NCBI RefSeq assembly: GCF_003990335.1
Contig: NZ_CP034683.1
Coordinates: 3,951,501-4,015,500 of the forward strand
DNA length: 64,000 nt
Source of the DNA: Rheinheimera mangrovi
GTDB lineage: Bacteria; Pseudomonadota; Gammaproteobacteria; Enterobacterales; Alteromonadaceae
Reading direction: 5' to 3'
Below the pieces are notes generated by a model. The model saw nothing but the letters and a program-made list of their open reading frames with translations. It searched no databases and was not told the origin of the DNA. Positions 30,529-38,862 of this stretch are shown piece by piece (positions within the stretch are counted from its first letter, which is position 1; each line of letters opens with the position of its first letter). The position numbers and the translations under genes are program-made.

Positions 30529-31994
30529 AAAGCAGTCTCCGTCACCAGTTGTAGGACAAAGGCACGTTCGTCGTAGGGTAAAACTTCATGGCCAATGATT
30601 TGATAATCTTCATGGCCTTTACCGGCGATCAAGACCAGATCACCAGCTTTGGCTTGTTCTAAAGCGGTGCGTATCGCCGTTTTACGATCGGGGCTCAGCT
30701 GATATTGCTGTTGGGTGCAACCTGCAGCTATATCCAGACAAATGGCCATCACATCTTCAGTGCGGGGATTGTCCGCAGTAATAATGACTTGATCCGCTAA
30801 ACGTTCAGCTATAGCACCCATTAAAGGTCGTTTGCCTTTGTCGCGGTCACCACCACAACCAAACACCACCCAAAGTTGGCCCTGACAATGGTTACGAACT
30901 GCTAGTAAAGTTTGCTCCAGCGCATCAGGCGTATGGGCATAATCCACCACAGCCATCACTTTGCGCTCGGCCTGATAAAACTGTTCGATACGGCCAGGTA
31001 CACTGCTCAACTGCTCTGCAGCAGCAACTAAAGCCTCAAAGCTATGACCTAATTGCAGCATGGCGCCCAAAGCAGCCAATACGTTTTGAATATTAAATTC
31101 GCCCAGCACTTTTAGTGGCAACAGCTGTTGGCCTAAATGGCTGCTTAAGCGGAACTGATAACCCAGTGGAGTGATTTCCAGTTGGTCGTAAGCCAGATAC
31201 TCACTATAGCCCTGGCAATCTATGAGCTGACCATAAGCCAGCACAGGCAGAGTGCAGCCAGCAGCTAATTGGCGGCCGAAGTCATCGGAAACATTAATCA
31301 CAGCTTTTTTGGCTAAATCCGCTTTAAACAACAAAGCCTTGGCTTCGCCGTACGCTTGCATAGTGCCGTGATAATCCAGGTGATCGCGGGTTAAATTGGT
31401 AAACACCGCCACTTCAAACTGCAAGCCCGCCACACGCTGTTGCACTAAGGCATGAGAGGACACTTCCATCGCCACCAGCGAACAGCCTTTGGCAGCTTCG
31501 GCGGACAGAATACGGTGAATATCCACCAGATGTGGTGTGGTGTTATTTAATGGCGTCAGGCTGCGGTAATCGCCATAGCCCAAAGTGCCAATCACAGCAG
31601 CTTGTTGCTCTAACAACACCGCCAGTTGATTGACAAAAATAGCAGTACTGGATTTACCGTTGGTGCCGGTAATACCCACAAGTTGCTGCGCCTGATGTGG
31701 ATAAAAAGCAGCGGCTAAAGCGCTCAGCAATTCAACTAGCTTAGGGACAACCACAATGCGCTCATCATCCAAAGTGCTCTGAGTATCCGTCAGCACCAAC
31801 ACAGCGCCGGCTGCTAAGGCTTTTTCAATAAACTGATTGCCATGAGTTTTAGTACCAGGCAGCGCCAGAAACACATCACCTTTTTGTACTTCTGAACTAT
31901 TGATGCGTAAATGCTGTAATGGCAAAGCTGCCACAGAAGTTGGCAGTTGGATTGCAAAAGGAGTCAGCCACAGCTGTAGTGAGTTAGCCTGCAT
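30525..31994 (-). CDS. murE: UDP-MurNAc-L-Ala-D-Glu--meso-DAP ligase
   Basis: MurE adds the third stem residue. The motif DNPR (TADNPRTEDV) marks the meso-diaminopimelate-specific form, as expected for a Gram-negative wall. The P-loop GITGTNGKSS, the carbamoylated Lys region and the DHLDYHGTM block are intact. I chose the ATG at 31994 (MQANSLQLWL), giving 489 residues (E. coli 495); it overlaps the ftsI 3' end by 11 bp. The longer frame to 32045 has no family support. Confidence 0.96.
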   Translation of the reverse strand: MQANSLQLWLTPFAIQLPTSVAALPLQHLRINSSEVQKGDVFLALPGTKTHGNQFIEKALAAGAVLVLTDTQSTLDDERIVVVPKLVELLSALAAAFYPHQAQQLVGITGTNGKSSTAIFVNQLAVLLEQQAAVIGTLGYGDYRSLTPLNNTTPHLVDIHRILSAEAAKGCSLVAMEVSSHALVQQRVAGLQFEVAVFTNLTRDHLDYHGTMQAYGEAKALLFKADLAKKAVINVSDDFGRQLAAGCTLPVLAYGQLIDCQGYSEYLAYDQLEITPLGYQFRLSSHLGQQLLPLKVLGEFNIQNVLAALGAMLQLGHSFEALVAAAEQLSSVPGRIEQFYQAERKVMAVVDYAHTPDALEQTLLAVRNHCQGQLWVVFGCGGDRDKGKRPLMGAIAERLADQVIITADNPRTEDVMAICLDIAAGCTQQQYQLSPDRKTAIRTALEQAKAGDLVLIAGKGHEDYQIIGHEVLPYDERAFVLQLVTETAL

Positions 31995-33738
31995 TGGGCC
32001 CCCCACTGACTTTGGTAATACGGCTATCGTTGGCATCAGGCGCAATATTTAATAATTGCAACGCGGCACCCGATACAGCAGAGAATACCGGAGCTGCGAC
32101 TTCACCACCGTAATAATAATCGCCGCTTGGTTCGTTGATAATCACCACCACTGCAATACGAGGGTTTGAAATAGGCGCTATACCGGCAAATGAGCCAATG
32201 TAATCATCGCTGTAGCCACGGATGCCAGCTTTTTTCGCAGTGCCTGTTTTACCACCGACACGATAACCCGGTACTGCAGCTTTTTTCGCGCTGCCGCCAG
32301 GGCCTACTACAGCTTCTAACATGGCGACCATATTGTCGGCATTCTGTTCGCTGACGACGCGTTCACCCAAAGGCTTTTTATCAATTTTGAAAATGGACAA
32401 GGGGTAAGACACACCGCCATTGGCTATGGTGGCGTAAATACGGGCAAGTTGTACTGCGTTGACAGTAAAACTATAACCAAAAGAAATTGTGGCTAACGCA
32501 TGTTCACCCCAACGACGTTGCTCACGTAATACACCCGGAGTTTCGCCCGCCAGGCCTAAACCCGTTTCTGAGCCGACCCCCATCTTGTAATACATATCAA
32601 GGAATTTGTCTGTTGGCAGGCCTAAAGCCAAACGGGTTACACCAATGTTACTGGATTTTCGCATAATGCCGGTCAGGTCTAAATCGCCATAACCATTGAT
32701 ATCCCGCACTAAACGACCACCAATACGTACAGGGCCATAACCAGTTGAAATCACTGTATCCATAGTGGCAGTGCCTTGTTCCAACGCCGCTAACACAGGC
32801 AAAGGTTTAATGGTTGAACCTGGCTCGAAGGTATCGGTAATAGCGCGATTCCGATATCTGTTGCTGTCACTGTTTTTTCTGTTGTTTGGGTTGTATGAAG
32901 GCGCATTAGCCATCGCCAGTACTTCACCGTTATGCACATCCACTACGACAACAGAACCAGAGGTCGCACCAAACTGCATCACTGCTTTTTTCAGCTCACG
33001 GTAGGCCACAGCCTGAATACGCTGGTCGATACTCAGCTGAATATTATTCGACGCCTGACCATCGGTTTGTGAAAGCACTTCAATTTCACGGCCTTTGGCA
33101 TCTTTACGTATAGTTTTAAGTGCAGGTTTGCCGGTTAAAACGTCGTTGAACTGACGTTCAATGCCTTCCATGCCCTGGTCGTCTACATTGGTAAAACCTA
33201 ACAAATGCGCAGTGACTTCACCGGCCGGATAATAACGGCGCGACTCTTGCTGAAAAGCAATGCCCGGAATTTTTAGTTGTTTGATGTAGTCGACAGTGGC
33301 AGGACTAGCCTGACGTTGCAGATAGACAAAACGTTTGGAATCGTCACCACCAATTTTGTCGGACAGCTGCTGCGGGCTGATTTGCAGCATATCAGCCAGC
33401 GCATGCCAACGACGTTCATCAATTTTATGTCTGTTGCGGATCACTAGTTGTGGGTCAGCCCAAATCGACTGTACAGGCACACTAACCGCCAGTTCTTCAC
33501 CATTGCGGTCTAAAATCATGCCACGCATAGCAGCGTCAGATTTTACCCTTAGCGTACGCATATCGCCCTGTTCCAACAGCATTTCAGGTTCTAACACCTG
33601 CAAATAAGCTGCACGGATAATCAGGCCGCCAAATACCGCAAATAAGGACACAATTACAAAAGCAAAACGCCAACTGATGACAGTCGGCTGTTGATTCTTT
33701 TTCGCCTGCTTTTTAGGTGCTGCTGGTTTCTTTATCAT
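31984..33738 (-). CDS. ftsI: Peptidoglycan transpeptidase FtsI (PBP3)
   Basis: FtsI is the septal class B penicillin-binding protein. A short cytoplasmic tail and one membrane segment (about residues 24-46) precede the PBP dimerisation domain and the transpeptidase domain. Catalytic motifs are SxxK at S308-K311 (EPGSTIKP), SxN as KSSNIG and KTG as GGKTGTAKK. The length of 584 residues matches E. coli PBP3 (588). It overlaps ftsL by 4 bp. Confidence 0.97.
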   Translation of the reverse strand: MIKKPAAPKKQAKKNQQPTVISWRFAFVIVSLFAVFGGLIIRAAYLQVLEPEMLLEQGDMRTLRVKSDAAMRGMILDRNGEELAVSVPVQSIWADPQLVIRNRHKIDERRWHALADMLQISPQQLSDKIGGDDSKRFVYLQRQASPATVDYIKQLKIPGIAFQQESRRYYPAGEVTAHLLGFTNVDDQGMEGIERQFNDVLTGKPALKTIRKDAKGREIEVLSQTDGQASNNIQLSIDQRIQAVAYRELKKAVMQFGATSGSVVVVDVHNGEVLAMANAPSYNPNNRKNSDSNRYRNRAITDTFEPGSTIKPLPVLAALEQGTATMDTVISTGYGPVRIGGRLVRDINGYGDLDLTGIMRKSSNIGVTRLALGLPTDKFLDMYYKMGVGSETGLGLAGETPGVLREQRRWGEHALATISFGYSFTVNAVQLARIYATIANGGVSYPLSIFKIDKKPLGERVVSEQNADNMVAMLEAVVGPGGSAKKAAVPGYRVGGKTGTAKKAGIRGYSDDYIGSFAGIAPISNPRIAVVVIINEPSGDYYYGGEVAAPVFSAVSGAALQLLNIAPDANDSRITKVSGGPNAG

Positions 33739-34043
33739 GGTTCCTGCACCACCACATCTTGCGGGCCGCTGGGCCTGACCATATTGAGTTTGGTCGCTGC
33801 CAGCTCTTCCACCCTGCTGTGTTCAGACAAGGCCCTTTGTTCCAGCAACAAATTGCGCCACTCCATCTCCAGGGTGTCGCGATGTTGCAGTATTTTATCT
33901 TCGTGCATGGTCAGTTGACGGTTCATATGAGTGAACTCCACCACAGCCAAAGCTGAACCTAAACAGCACAACATCAGCACCAGCAGAAATTTATGCTGCC
34001 AGATATCGCTTAAAATCAGTCTGTTTAGTTTGATGGTACTCAT
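33735..34043 (-). CDS. ftsL: Cell division protein FtsL
   Basis: A 102-residue bitopic protein with one membrane segment (about residues 19-37) and a periplasmic leucine-zipper-like coiled coil (about 40-85). It forms the FtsQLB complex that activates FtsW-FtsI. The short size and the position between rsmH and ftsI identify it more strongly than the sequence alone. Its ends overlap both neighbours by 4 bp. Confidence 0.92.
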   Translation of the reverse strand: MSTIKLNRLILSDIWQHKFLLVLMLCCLGSALAVVEFTHMNRQLTMHEDKILQHRDTLEMEWRNLLLEQRALSEHSRVEELAATKLNMVRPSGPQDVVVQEP

Positions 34044-34978
34044 GCGGTTTTCTCCGCAATACGTAATACAGCACTTCTTGCTCTGACGTTGTTTTCCAGT
34101 TCAGCATCAGACGGCATAATAGCTTTGCCAATCAGTTTTAATGGTGTGTAGAGATTCAGTTGGTCTTGCGTTAATGGCAAACCTTTTGGAATGGCAGCGC
34201 CTTTGCTTTTTAAACGCATAAACTGCTTCACCATCCGATCTTCCAGCGAATGGAAGCTGATTACTGTTAAACGGCCGCCAGGTTTTAACACCTGTACAGC
34301 GGCGTCCAGCGCAGTTTTAATCTGGTCCAGTTCGCTGTTGATATAAATGCGAATGCCCTGAAAGCTGCGGGTCGCAGGATGTTTTTTCTCTTTATGGCTT
34401 TTTGGTACTACAGTGCTGATTAAGCTGGCCAGCTGAGCTGTGCGGGTCAGTGGTTGCTCACTGCGGCTGTCAACTATGGCATTGGCTATACGCCAGGCCG
34501 ATTTTTCTTCGCCGTATTCACGCAAAACAAAAGTAATGTCTTCCACATCGGCCTTCGCCAGCCAGTCGGCTGCAGAAATACCTGATGTTGGATCCATTCG
34601 CATATCCAAAGGGCCATCACGCATAAAGCTGAAACCACGCTCAGCGTCATCCAATTGCGGTGAAGACACACCTAAATCCAGCAATATACCGTCTACTTTG
34701 CCGGTAATGCCTTTGTCTTCAGCAATTTGAGCCAATGCAGCAAAAGGACTATGGGTAATAGAAAAACGTGGGTCGGCCAATAAAGGCTGGGCGGCGGCAA
34801 TAGCTGCCGGGTCGCGGTCAATACCGTATAAGCGGCCTTGTTCACCTAATTTGGATAAGATCACTCTGCTGTGACCACCGCGGCCAAAAGTACCGTCGAG
34901 ATAAATCCCGTCGGGTTTAATGGCTAATCCGTCTATGGTCTCTGCCAATAAAACGGAGATATGGGCGCTTTGATCCAT
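34040..34978 (-). CDS. rsmH: 16S rRNA (cytosine-1402 N4)-methyltransferase
   Basis: RsmH (MraW) methylates N4 of C1402 in 16S rRNA using SAM; RsmI in this same window adds the 2'-O-methyl to the same base. Motifs [34 protein letters not shown] and [20 protein letters not shown] fit in 312 residues. It overlaps mraZ by one base and ftsL by 4 bp. Confidence 0.97.
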   Translation of the reverse strand: MDQSAHISVLLAETIDGLAIKPDGIYLDGTFGRGGHSRVILSKLGEQGRLYGIDRDPAAIAAAQPLLADPRFSITHSPFAALAQIAEDKGITGKVDGILLDLGVSSPQLDDAERGFSFMRDGPLDMRMDPTSGISAADWLAKADVEDITFVLREYGEEKSAWRIANAIVDSRSEQPLTRTAQLASLISTVVPKSHKEKKHPATRSFQGIRIYINSELDQIKTALDAAVQVLKPGGRLTVISFHSLEDRMVKQFMRLKSKGAAIPKGLPLTQDQLNLYTPLKLIGKAIMPSDAELENNVRARSAVLRIAEKTA

Positions 34979-35442
34979 CAGAGTACAAAATCCTGCAGCC
35001 GTTCAGAGATCTCAGCGTCGACGGACATATCACGCTCAATTGCCATATCTTCGGCAACACGTTTATTCCACGTCTCTTCGTCCCAGATCTCGAATTTGTT
35101 AAGTTGTCCGACTAAGCGGATGTTTTTTGTCAGACTGGCGTGGCTTCTGAGTGGCGCAGGTAATAGAATGCGACCGCTTTTATCCATATCACAATCCGAC
35201 GCATGGCCTATCAGTAAACGTTTAAAGCGCAATTCTTGTGGGTTCTGATTGGATAAACGCTGCAACTGCTCCGCAACATCTTCCCATTCAGGCAGTGGAT
35301 ACAGCAGTAAACAAGGATCTTTGGTGTGAATAGTACAAACCATGGCCCCTTCAGCATCAGCAAATAAGGCATCACGGTAACGCGTTGGCAGCGCTAACCG
35401 ACCCTTATCATCCAATGTTAAAGAAAACGACCCACGGAACAT
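34978..35442 (-). CDS. mraZ: Transcriptional regulator MraZ
   Basis: MraZ is the AbrB/MazE-like repressor of the division cluster, here the first gene. The 154 residues show two tandem SpoVT/AbrB-type folds, with [18 protein letters not shown] near the N-terminus and [16 protein letters not shown] near the middle, the DxxGR signature appearing in each. It is preceded by three direct TGGG-type repeats with a 10-bp period (35481-35506), the known MraZ operator layout, so it is self-regulated. Confidence 0.96.
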   Translation of the reverse strand: MFRGSFSLTLDDKGRLALPTRYRDALFADAEGAMVCTIHTKDPCLLLYPLPEWEDVAEQLQRLSNQNPQELRFKRLLIGHASDCDMDKSGRILLPAPLRSHASLTKNIRLVGQLNKFEIWDEETWNKRVAEDMAIERDMSVDAEISERLQDFVL

Positions 35443-35480
35443 GTTAATCCCACTTCATTGTTGTTTGATCCTGATATTTG

Positions 35481-35506
35481 ATCCACAAATACCCACAATT
35501 TCCCAC
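35481..35506 (-). promoter_or_regulatory. MraZ operator
   Basis: On the minus strand three boxes GTGGGA, GTGGGT and GTGGAT follow one another at an exact 10-bp period, about 39-64 bp upstream of the mraZ start. This matches the TGGGN repeats bound by MraZ in E. coli. A further single GTGGGA lies at 35448-35453. Confidence 0.85.
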
Positions 35507-35615
35507 TGATGTACAGTTTAGGGCCGCAGAAGAAAGCTTGTCAAGGTGAAAACCCCTTTGTTTGATCATGACAGATCCAGTAAAAACAAGGCTTAGCGCG
35601 AAGATCCTGATTTCT

Positions 35616-35630
35616 GTGGGAAAAAGTGGA
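35616..35630 (+). promoter_or_regulatory. Inverted MraZ-like box pair
   Basis: GTGGGAAAAAGTGGA contains two boxes at the same 10-bp period as the mraZ operator but on the opposite strand, 110 bp further upstream. It may be a second, weaker MraZ site or chance. Confidence 0.3.
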
Positions 35631-35965
35631 AGAAAAAAACTATAAAATAAGTTGAAATCTTTTATTTAGTTACACATAACCATTCAGTTCCGGCTAGTAG
35701 CCTGCAGTATGCGACGAATAGGCCGTTAGCAAAGTGTTTACGTCGATTTTGATTATTAACAACCTGCAATAACCTAATGATTTTTCTAGGTAAAATATAA
35801 ACACCTAATAAACCAGCCTTGCAGAGCAAGCAATAAACGATAATAACTGCAAAAGCTTACCTGATTGAAAACAAGGCTAAAAAAGCAGGGTAAAATCGAG
35901 GGGAACACAAAGAAAACACAGCAAAACAAAGGACCAAAAAGTAAGCAAGCACTTACAACCAAGTT
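35631..35965. other. AT-rich intergenic region upstream of the division cluster
   Basis: No gene is supported here. Short open frames on both strands are low-complexity and Lys/Phe-rich by composition, without ribosome binding sites or family features. It presumably holds the main mraZ promoter, but I cannot single out a convincing -35/-10 pair. Confidence 0.5.
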
Positions 35966-36000
35966 TAAAAAAGCCCTGCCCGCCATAAAGCGTTCAGGGC
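35966..36000 (-). terminator. Rho-independent terminator after the flavin reductase-like gene
   Basis: On the minus strand GCCCTG and CAGGGC pair around an inner CGC/GCG stem and are followed by TTTTTTAAAC. It begins 14 bp past the stop of the reductase-like gene. Confidence 0.75.
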
Positions 36001-36013
36001 AAAACCAGGAAGT

Positions 36014-36640
36014 TCAGCGACGCACTGCCGAAGCAGGTCGGGCTAACTGAAATATATCAGCAGCAACCCTGCTGTAACCTGAACCACCAATACGACTGAT
36101 TAAATCCATTTTGTAAGGATCAGGCATGCCATTGGCGTCCAATAAAGCAGGATTGATGTAAAGGGCCAGCACTTGTGCAAAAATCACTTCGCAGCTTGGG
36201 TTTTCCGGTGGATAAGGTTGCAACTTCGCCAGTCGGCATTCAAGAGCAACGGGAGCCAAAGCAACACGAGGTACTTTAATTTGGCTGGATGCAGCCTGTT
36301 CCAGACCAGCCAGTTCAAATTCACTTTCATCAGATGGCACAGCAGCCGCACTGATATTCATTTCATTGGCCAGCGCATGCGGCACCAGATTGACTACAAA
36401 ATCCCGGGTTGCTTCAATATTTAAGCTGGTGTCTTTGCGACTGCCATCGGCTTTATGCTGAGTGGAGATCATCAAGGTCGGTGGCTGATCAGTGATCATC
36501 TGGAAAAAGCTAAAAGGGGCTAAATTCAACTCGCCCTGTGCAGACACACTCGATACCCAGGCAATAGGACGAGGCGTAATAGTGCTGGTGAGCAGCTGAT
36601 AAGCCGCTGAAGGGTCCAACTGCCGCAGATCAATCCACAT
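36014..36640 (-). CDS. Flavin reductase-like / FMN-binding split-barrel protein
   Basis: A 208-residue member of the flavin reductase (DIM6/NTAB) split-barrel family. The FMN-binding block reads LTSTITPRPIAWVSSVSAQGELNLAPFSFF near the N-terminus, with TRDFVVNLV and the C-terminal RIGGSGYSRV also matching. These proteins bind FMN and often reduce flavin or act as oxidoreductases with NAD(P)H; the substrate cannot be read from sequence. The start overlaps the chrA stop by one base (TAATG), so it is translationally coupled to a chromate-type transporter. Confidence 0.85.
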   Translation of the reverse strand: MWIDLRQLDPSAAYQLLTSTITPRPIAWVSSVSAQGELNLAPFSFFQMITDQPPTLMISTQHKADGSRKDTSLNIEATRDFVVNLVPHALANEMNISAAAVPSDESEFELAGLEQAASSQIKVPRVALAPVALECRLAKLQPYPPENPSCEVIFAQVLALYINPALLDANGMPDPYKMDLISRIGGSGYSRVAADIFQLARPASAVRR

Positions 36641-37971
36641 TAATAACTACTCCAAAAAGATAAAATTAAACCCAACACAGCAGCTCCTGCGATGACCCGC
36701 ATTAATCCCTGCTTAGCCACAAACAAGGCAATAGCCGCCAGCACAGTGATACATACTGCTTGCCAGTCGATGGCCCCGGAAAAACCCGTTGGCAACACCA
36801 CATGGTAGGCAAAAAACAGCGCTAAATTAACAATTACCCCGACTACAGCAGCACTAATTGCAGTTAATGGCGCAGTGAGCTGTAACTTGCCTTGAGTCGA
36901 TTCCACCAGAGGCCCCCCTGCAAGAATAAAAATAAAGGAAGGTAAAAAGGAAAACCAGCTCACCAGAAGCGCCGCTGTAATTCCTGCCAGCAGCATTAAA
37001 TCAGGGCCAAAGCTGGCCTCTACATAAGCCCCAACAAAAGCGACAAACACCACCACCATAATCAGCGGACCTGGTGTGGTTTCCCCTAAAGCTAAACCAT
37101 CCATCATCTGGCCTGGAGTTAGCCAGCCAAATTTATCGACAGTGCCCTGGTAGACATAAGGCAGGACAGCATAAGCACCACCAAAAGTTAATAATGCAGC
37201 TTTTGTAAAAAACCAGCTCATTTGGGTCAGTTGATGTTGCCAGCCCAAACTGAAGGTCAATGTCAGCATGGGCACAATCCAAAGCACTAAACCACAAGCT
37301 ACTACCACCACTAAACGGCTCCAGCGAAATAACGCATGTGAAGGAGCTGCTGTTGTATCGTCAATCAAAGCCGGACCATAACTTTTTTGGGCTGCTGCAT
37401 GACCGTCTGATGTAAACACCGCAGGTGTCACTTTACTGCCAATAAAACCAATCAGGGCAGCAGACAACACAATAAGCGGGAAAGGGAGTTTGAAGGCAAA
37501 AATAGCGACAAAAGCAGCAACAGCAATAGCCCATAATAGCGGGTGTTTCATCACCCGCCCGCCGATACGCCAGGCGGCATGCAGCACTATGGCCGCTATT
37601 GCAGGTTTAATCCCATAAAACAAAGCTGCCACCCAAGGGTGCTCGCCATAGACCAGATAACCCCAGGACAGCAGCACCAACAGCAGCAATGACGGCAGAA
37701 CAAACAACAAACCGGCCACCACCCCACCTAAAGTGCGGTGCATTAGCCAGCCTAAATAAGTCGCCAGTTGCTGCGCCTCAGGCCCGGGCAACAGCATGCA
37801 ATAATTCAGCGCATGTAAAAACCGGCCTTCACTGATCCAGCGGCGTTTTTCTACCAGCTCAGTATGCATCAGAGCTATCTGCCCGGCAGGCCCACCAAAG
37901 CTGATACAACCCAACTTGAGCCACAACCAAAAGGCTTGCCAGAAGGGAATAGCTGTTGCTACCTGTTTCAT
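36640..37971 (-). CDS. chrA: ChrA family chromate efflux transporter
   Basis: A two-domain (long-chain) CHR transporter of 443 residues with about twelve membrane segments. Each half begins with the CHR-type block: FWLWLKLGCISFGGPAGQIALMH for the first half and FFTKAALLTFGGAYAVLPY for the second, together with LLPGPEAQQLATYLGW and LGETTPGPLIMVV. ChrA proteins export chromate or related oxyanions from the cytoplasm. The ATG at 37971 follows AGGA; a start at 38001 would add ten unsupported residues. It is coupled to the flavin reductase-like gene downstream. Confidence 0.93.
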   Translation of the reverse strand: MKQVATAIPFWQAFWLWLKLGCISFGGPAGQIALMHTELVEKRRWISEGRFLHALNYCMLLPGPEAQQLATYLGWLMHRTLGGVVAGLLFVLPSLLLLVLLSWGYLVYGEHPWVAALFYGIKPAIAAIVLHAAWRIGGRVMKHPLLWAIAVAAFVAIFAFKLPFPLIVLSAALIGFIGSKVTPAVFTSDGHAAAQKSYGPALIDDTTAAPSHALFRWSRLVVVVACGLVLWIVPMLTLTFSLGWQHQLTQMSWFFTKAALLTFGGAYAVLPYVYQGTVDKFGWLTPGQMMDGLALGETTPGPLIMVVVFVAFVGAYVEASFGPDLMLLAGITAALLVSWFSFLPSFIFILAGGPLVESTQGKLQLTAPLTAISAAVVGVIVNLALFFAYHVVLPTGFSGAIDWQAVCITVLAAIALFVAKQGLMRVIAGAAVLGLILSFWSSY

Positions 37972-38283
37972 TTTATCCTGCCCAAAAGCGTTGCAATCCA
38001 CAGCCTACCAAACCAGGCATGCAGCCTCCAGTCAAAGTAGTTGAATTGACTACACTTCTGCTACAACAAAAGATTAAAAATCCAGCTGGACGTGTAAAAA
38101 AATGCTGCTTATTATTTCTTCATGCCTACAAGGTAGACCCTGCTTTACTTCTCTTTCTTCGTTACTCTCAATTGAAGCAAAAGGAGTCTGCTGTCTGGCC
38201 TTAACAATAACAATAAATCTGGCCAGCTTACTCCAGTGCACTGCCCCCGGAGAACGGTTTGCGCCTAATCAGAGGGTAAGTCT
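37972..38283. other. Intergenic region between chrA and the lipoprotein gene
   Basis: A divergent promoter region of 312 bp. I see no RNA gene, repeat or well-formed operator in it, and no small open frame with a ribosome binding site. Confidence 0.5.
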
Positions 38284-38862
38284 ATGACATCCATCATTAA
38301 ATTGAGCTGGCTGCTCGCCGTTTCTATTGTTCTGACCGGTTGCGCAGCCGAAGCCAAGTTGGGAAAAGCTGACGTATCAGGCTTTGATGCAGCCAATGCC
38401 ACCGTAAAAGTGGAATACAGCATACCCACAGACGCAGAACTCAGCGCTGAAGAAATGACGGAGCAACAGCAGCTGCGTATGACGGAAATTCAGAATTTAT
38501 TAACTCAGCATGGCTTCCAGCCAGTGTCTCAAGATAGCAGCACTTTCAAAATAAAAATCAGCGAAAGCGCTGTTGAAGAAACAACTGGCGAATGGGCTGG
38601 CGCTTTGGGAGCCAACGCTGTGATTTTTACCCTTGGTGTTGTGCCGGCCATTTTTAGTTATAAAACCAGAATTCATTATGAGTTGTGGGCAGGACAAGAA
38701 CTGTTGCACAGCATTGATACCCCAGCTGAATGGGACGAAGCCGTAGGCTTAATCTCTGTGTCATCGACTTTAAGTGGCGCCGAATCGGCCAAAAACTCAG
38801 CCCGTACTGAAGCCCATGATAGCGTGCTGCGTTTATGGATAGAGCAAGGGTCTTTTGAATGA
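38284..38862 (+). CDS. Predicted lipoprotein, unknown function
   Basis: I do not recognise this 192-residue protein. The N-terminus MTSIIKLSWLLAVSIVLTGCAA is a clear lipoprotein signal with the lipobox LTGC, and the residue after Cys is Ala, which suggests outer membrane sorting. A charged middle is followed by a hydrophobic stretch near residues 103-121 (LGANAVIFTLGVVPAIFSY). Its stop overlaps the start of the next gene (ATGA), so the two form a coupled pair. Confidence 0.75.
   Translation: MTSIIKLSWLLAVSIVLTGCAAEAKLGKADVSGFDAANATVKVEYSIPTDAELSAEEMTEQQQLRMTEIQNLLTQHGFQPVSQDSSTFKIKISESAVEETTGEWAGALGANAVIFTLGVVPAIFSYKTRIHYELWAGQELLHSIDTPAEWDEAVGLISVSSTLSGAESAKNSARTEAHDSVLRLWIEQGSFE

Noticed and set aside
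35865..36050. Open frame on the plus strand rich in Lys, Thr and Gln
   Set aside because: Low-complexity composition, no ribosome binding site, and it runs through the terminator of the flavin reductase-like gene and into its 3' end.
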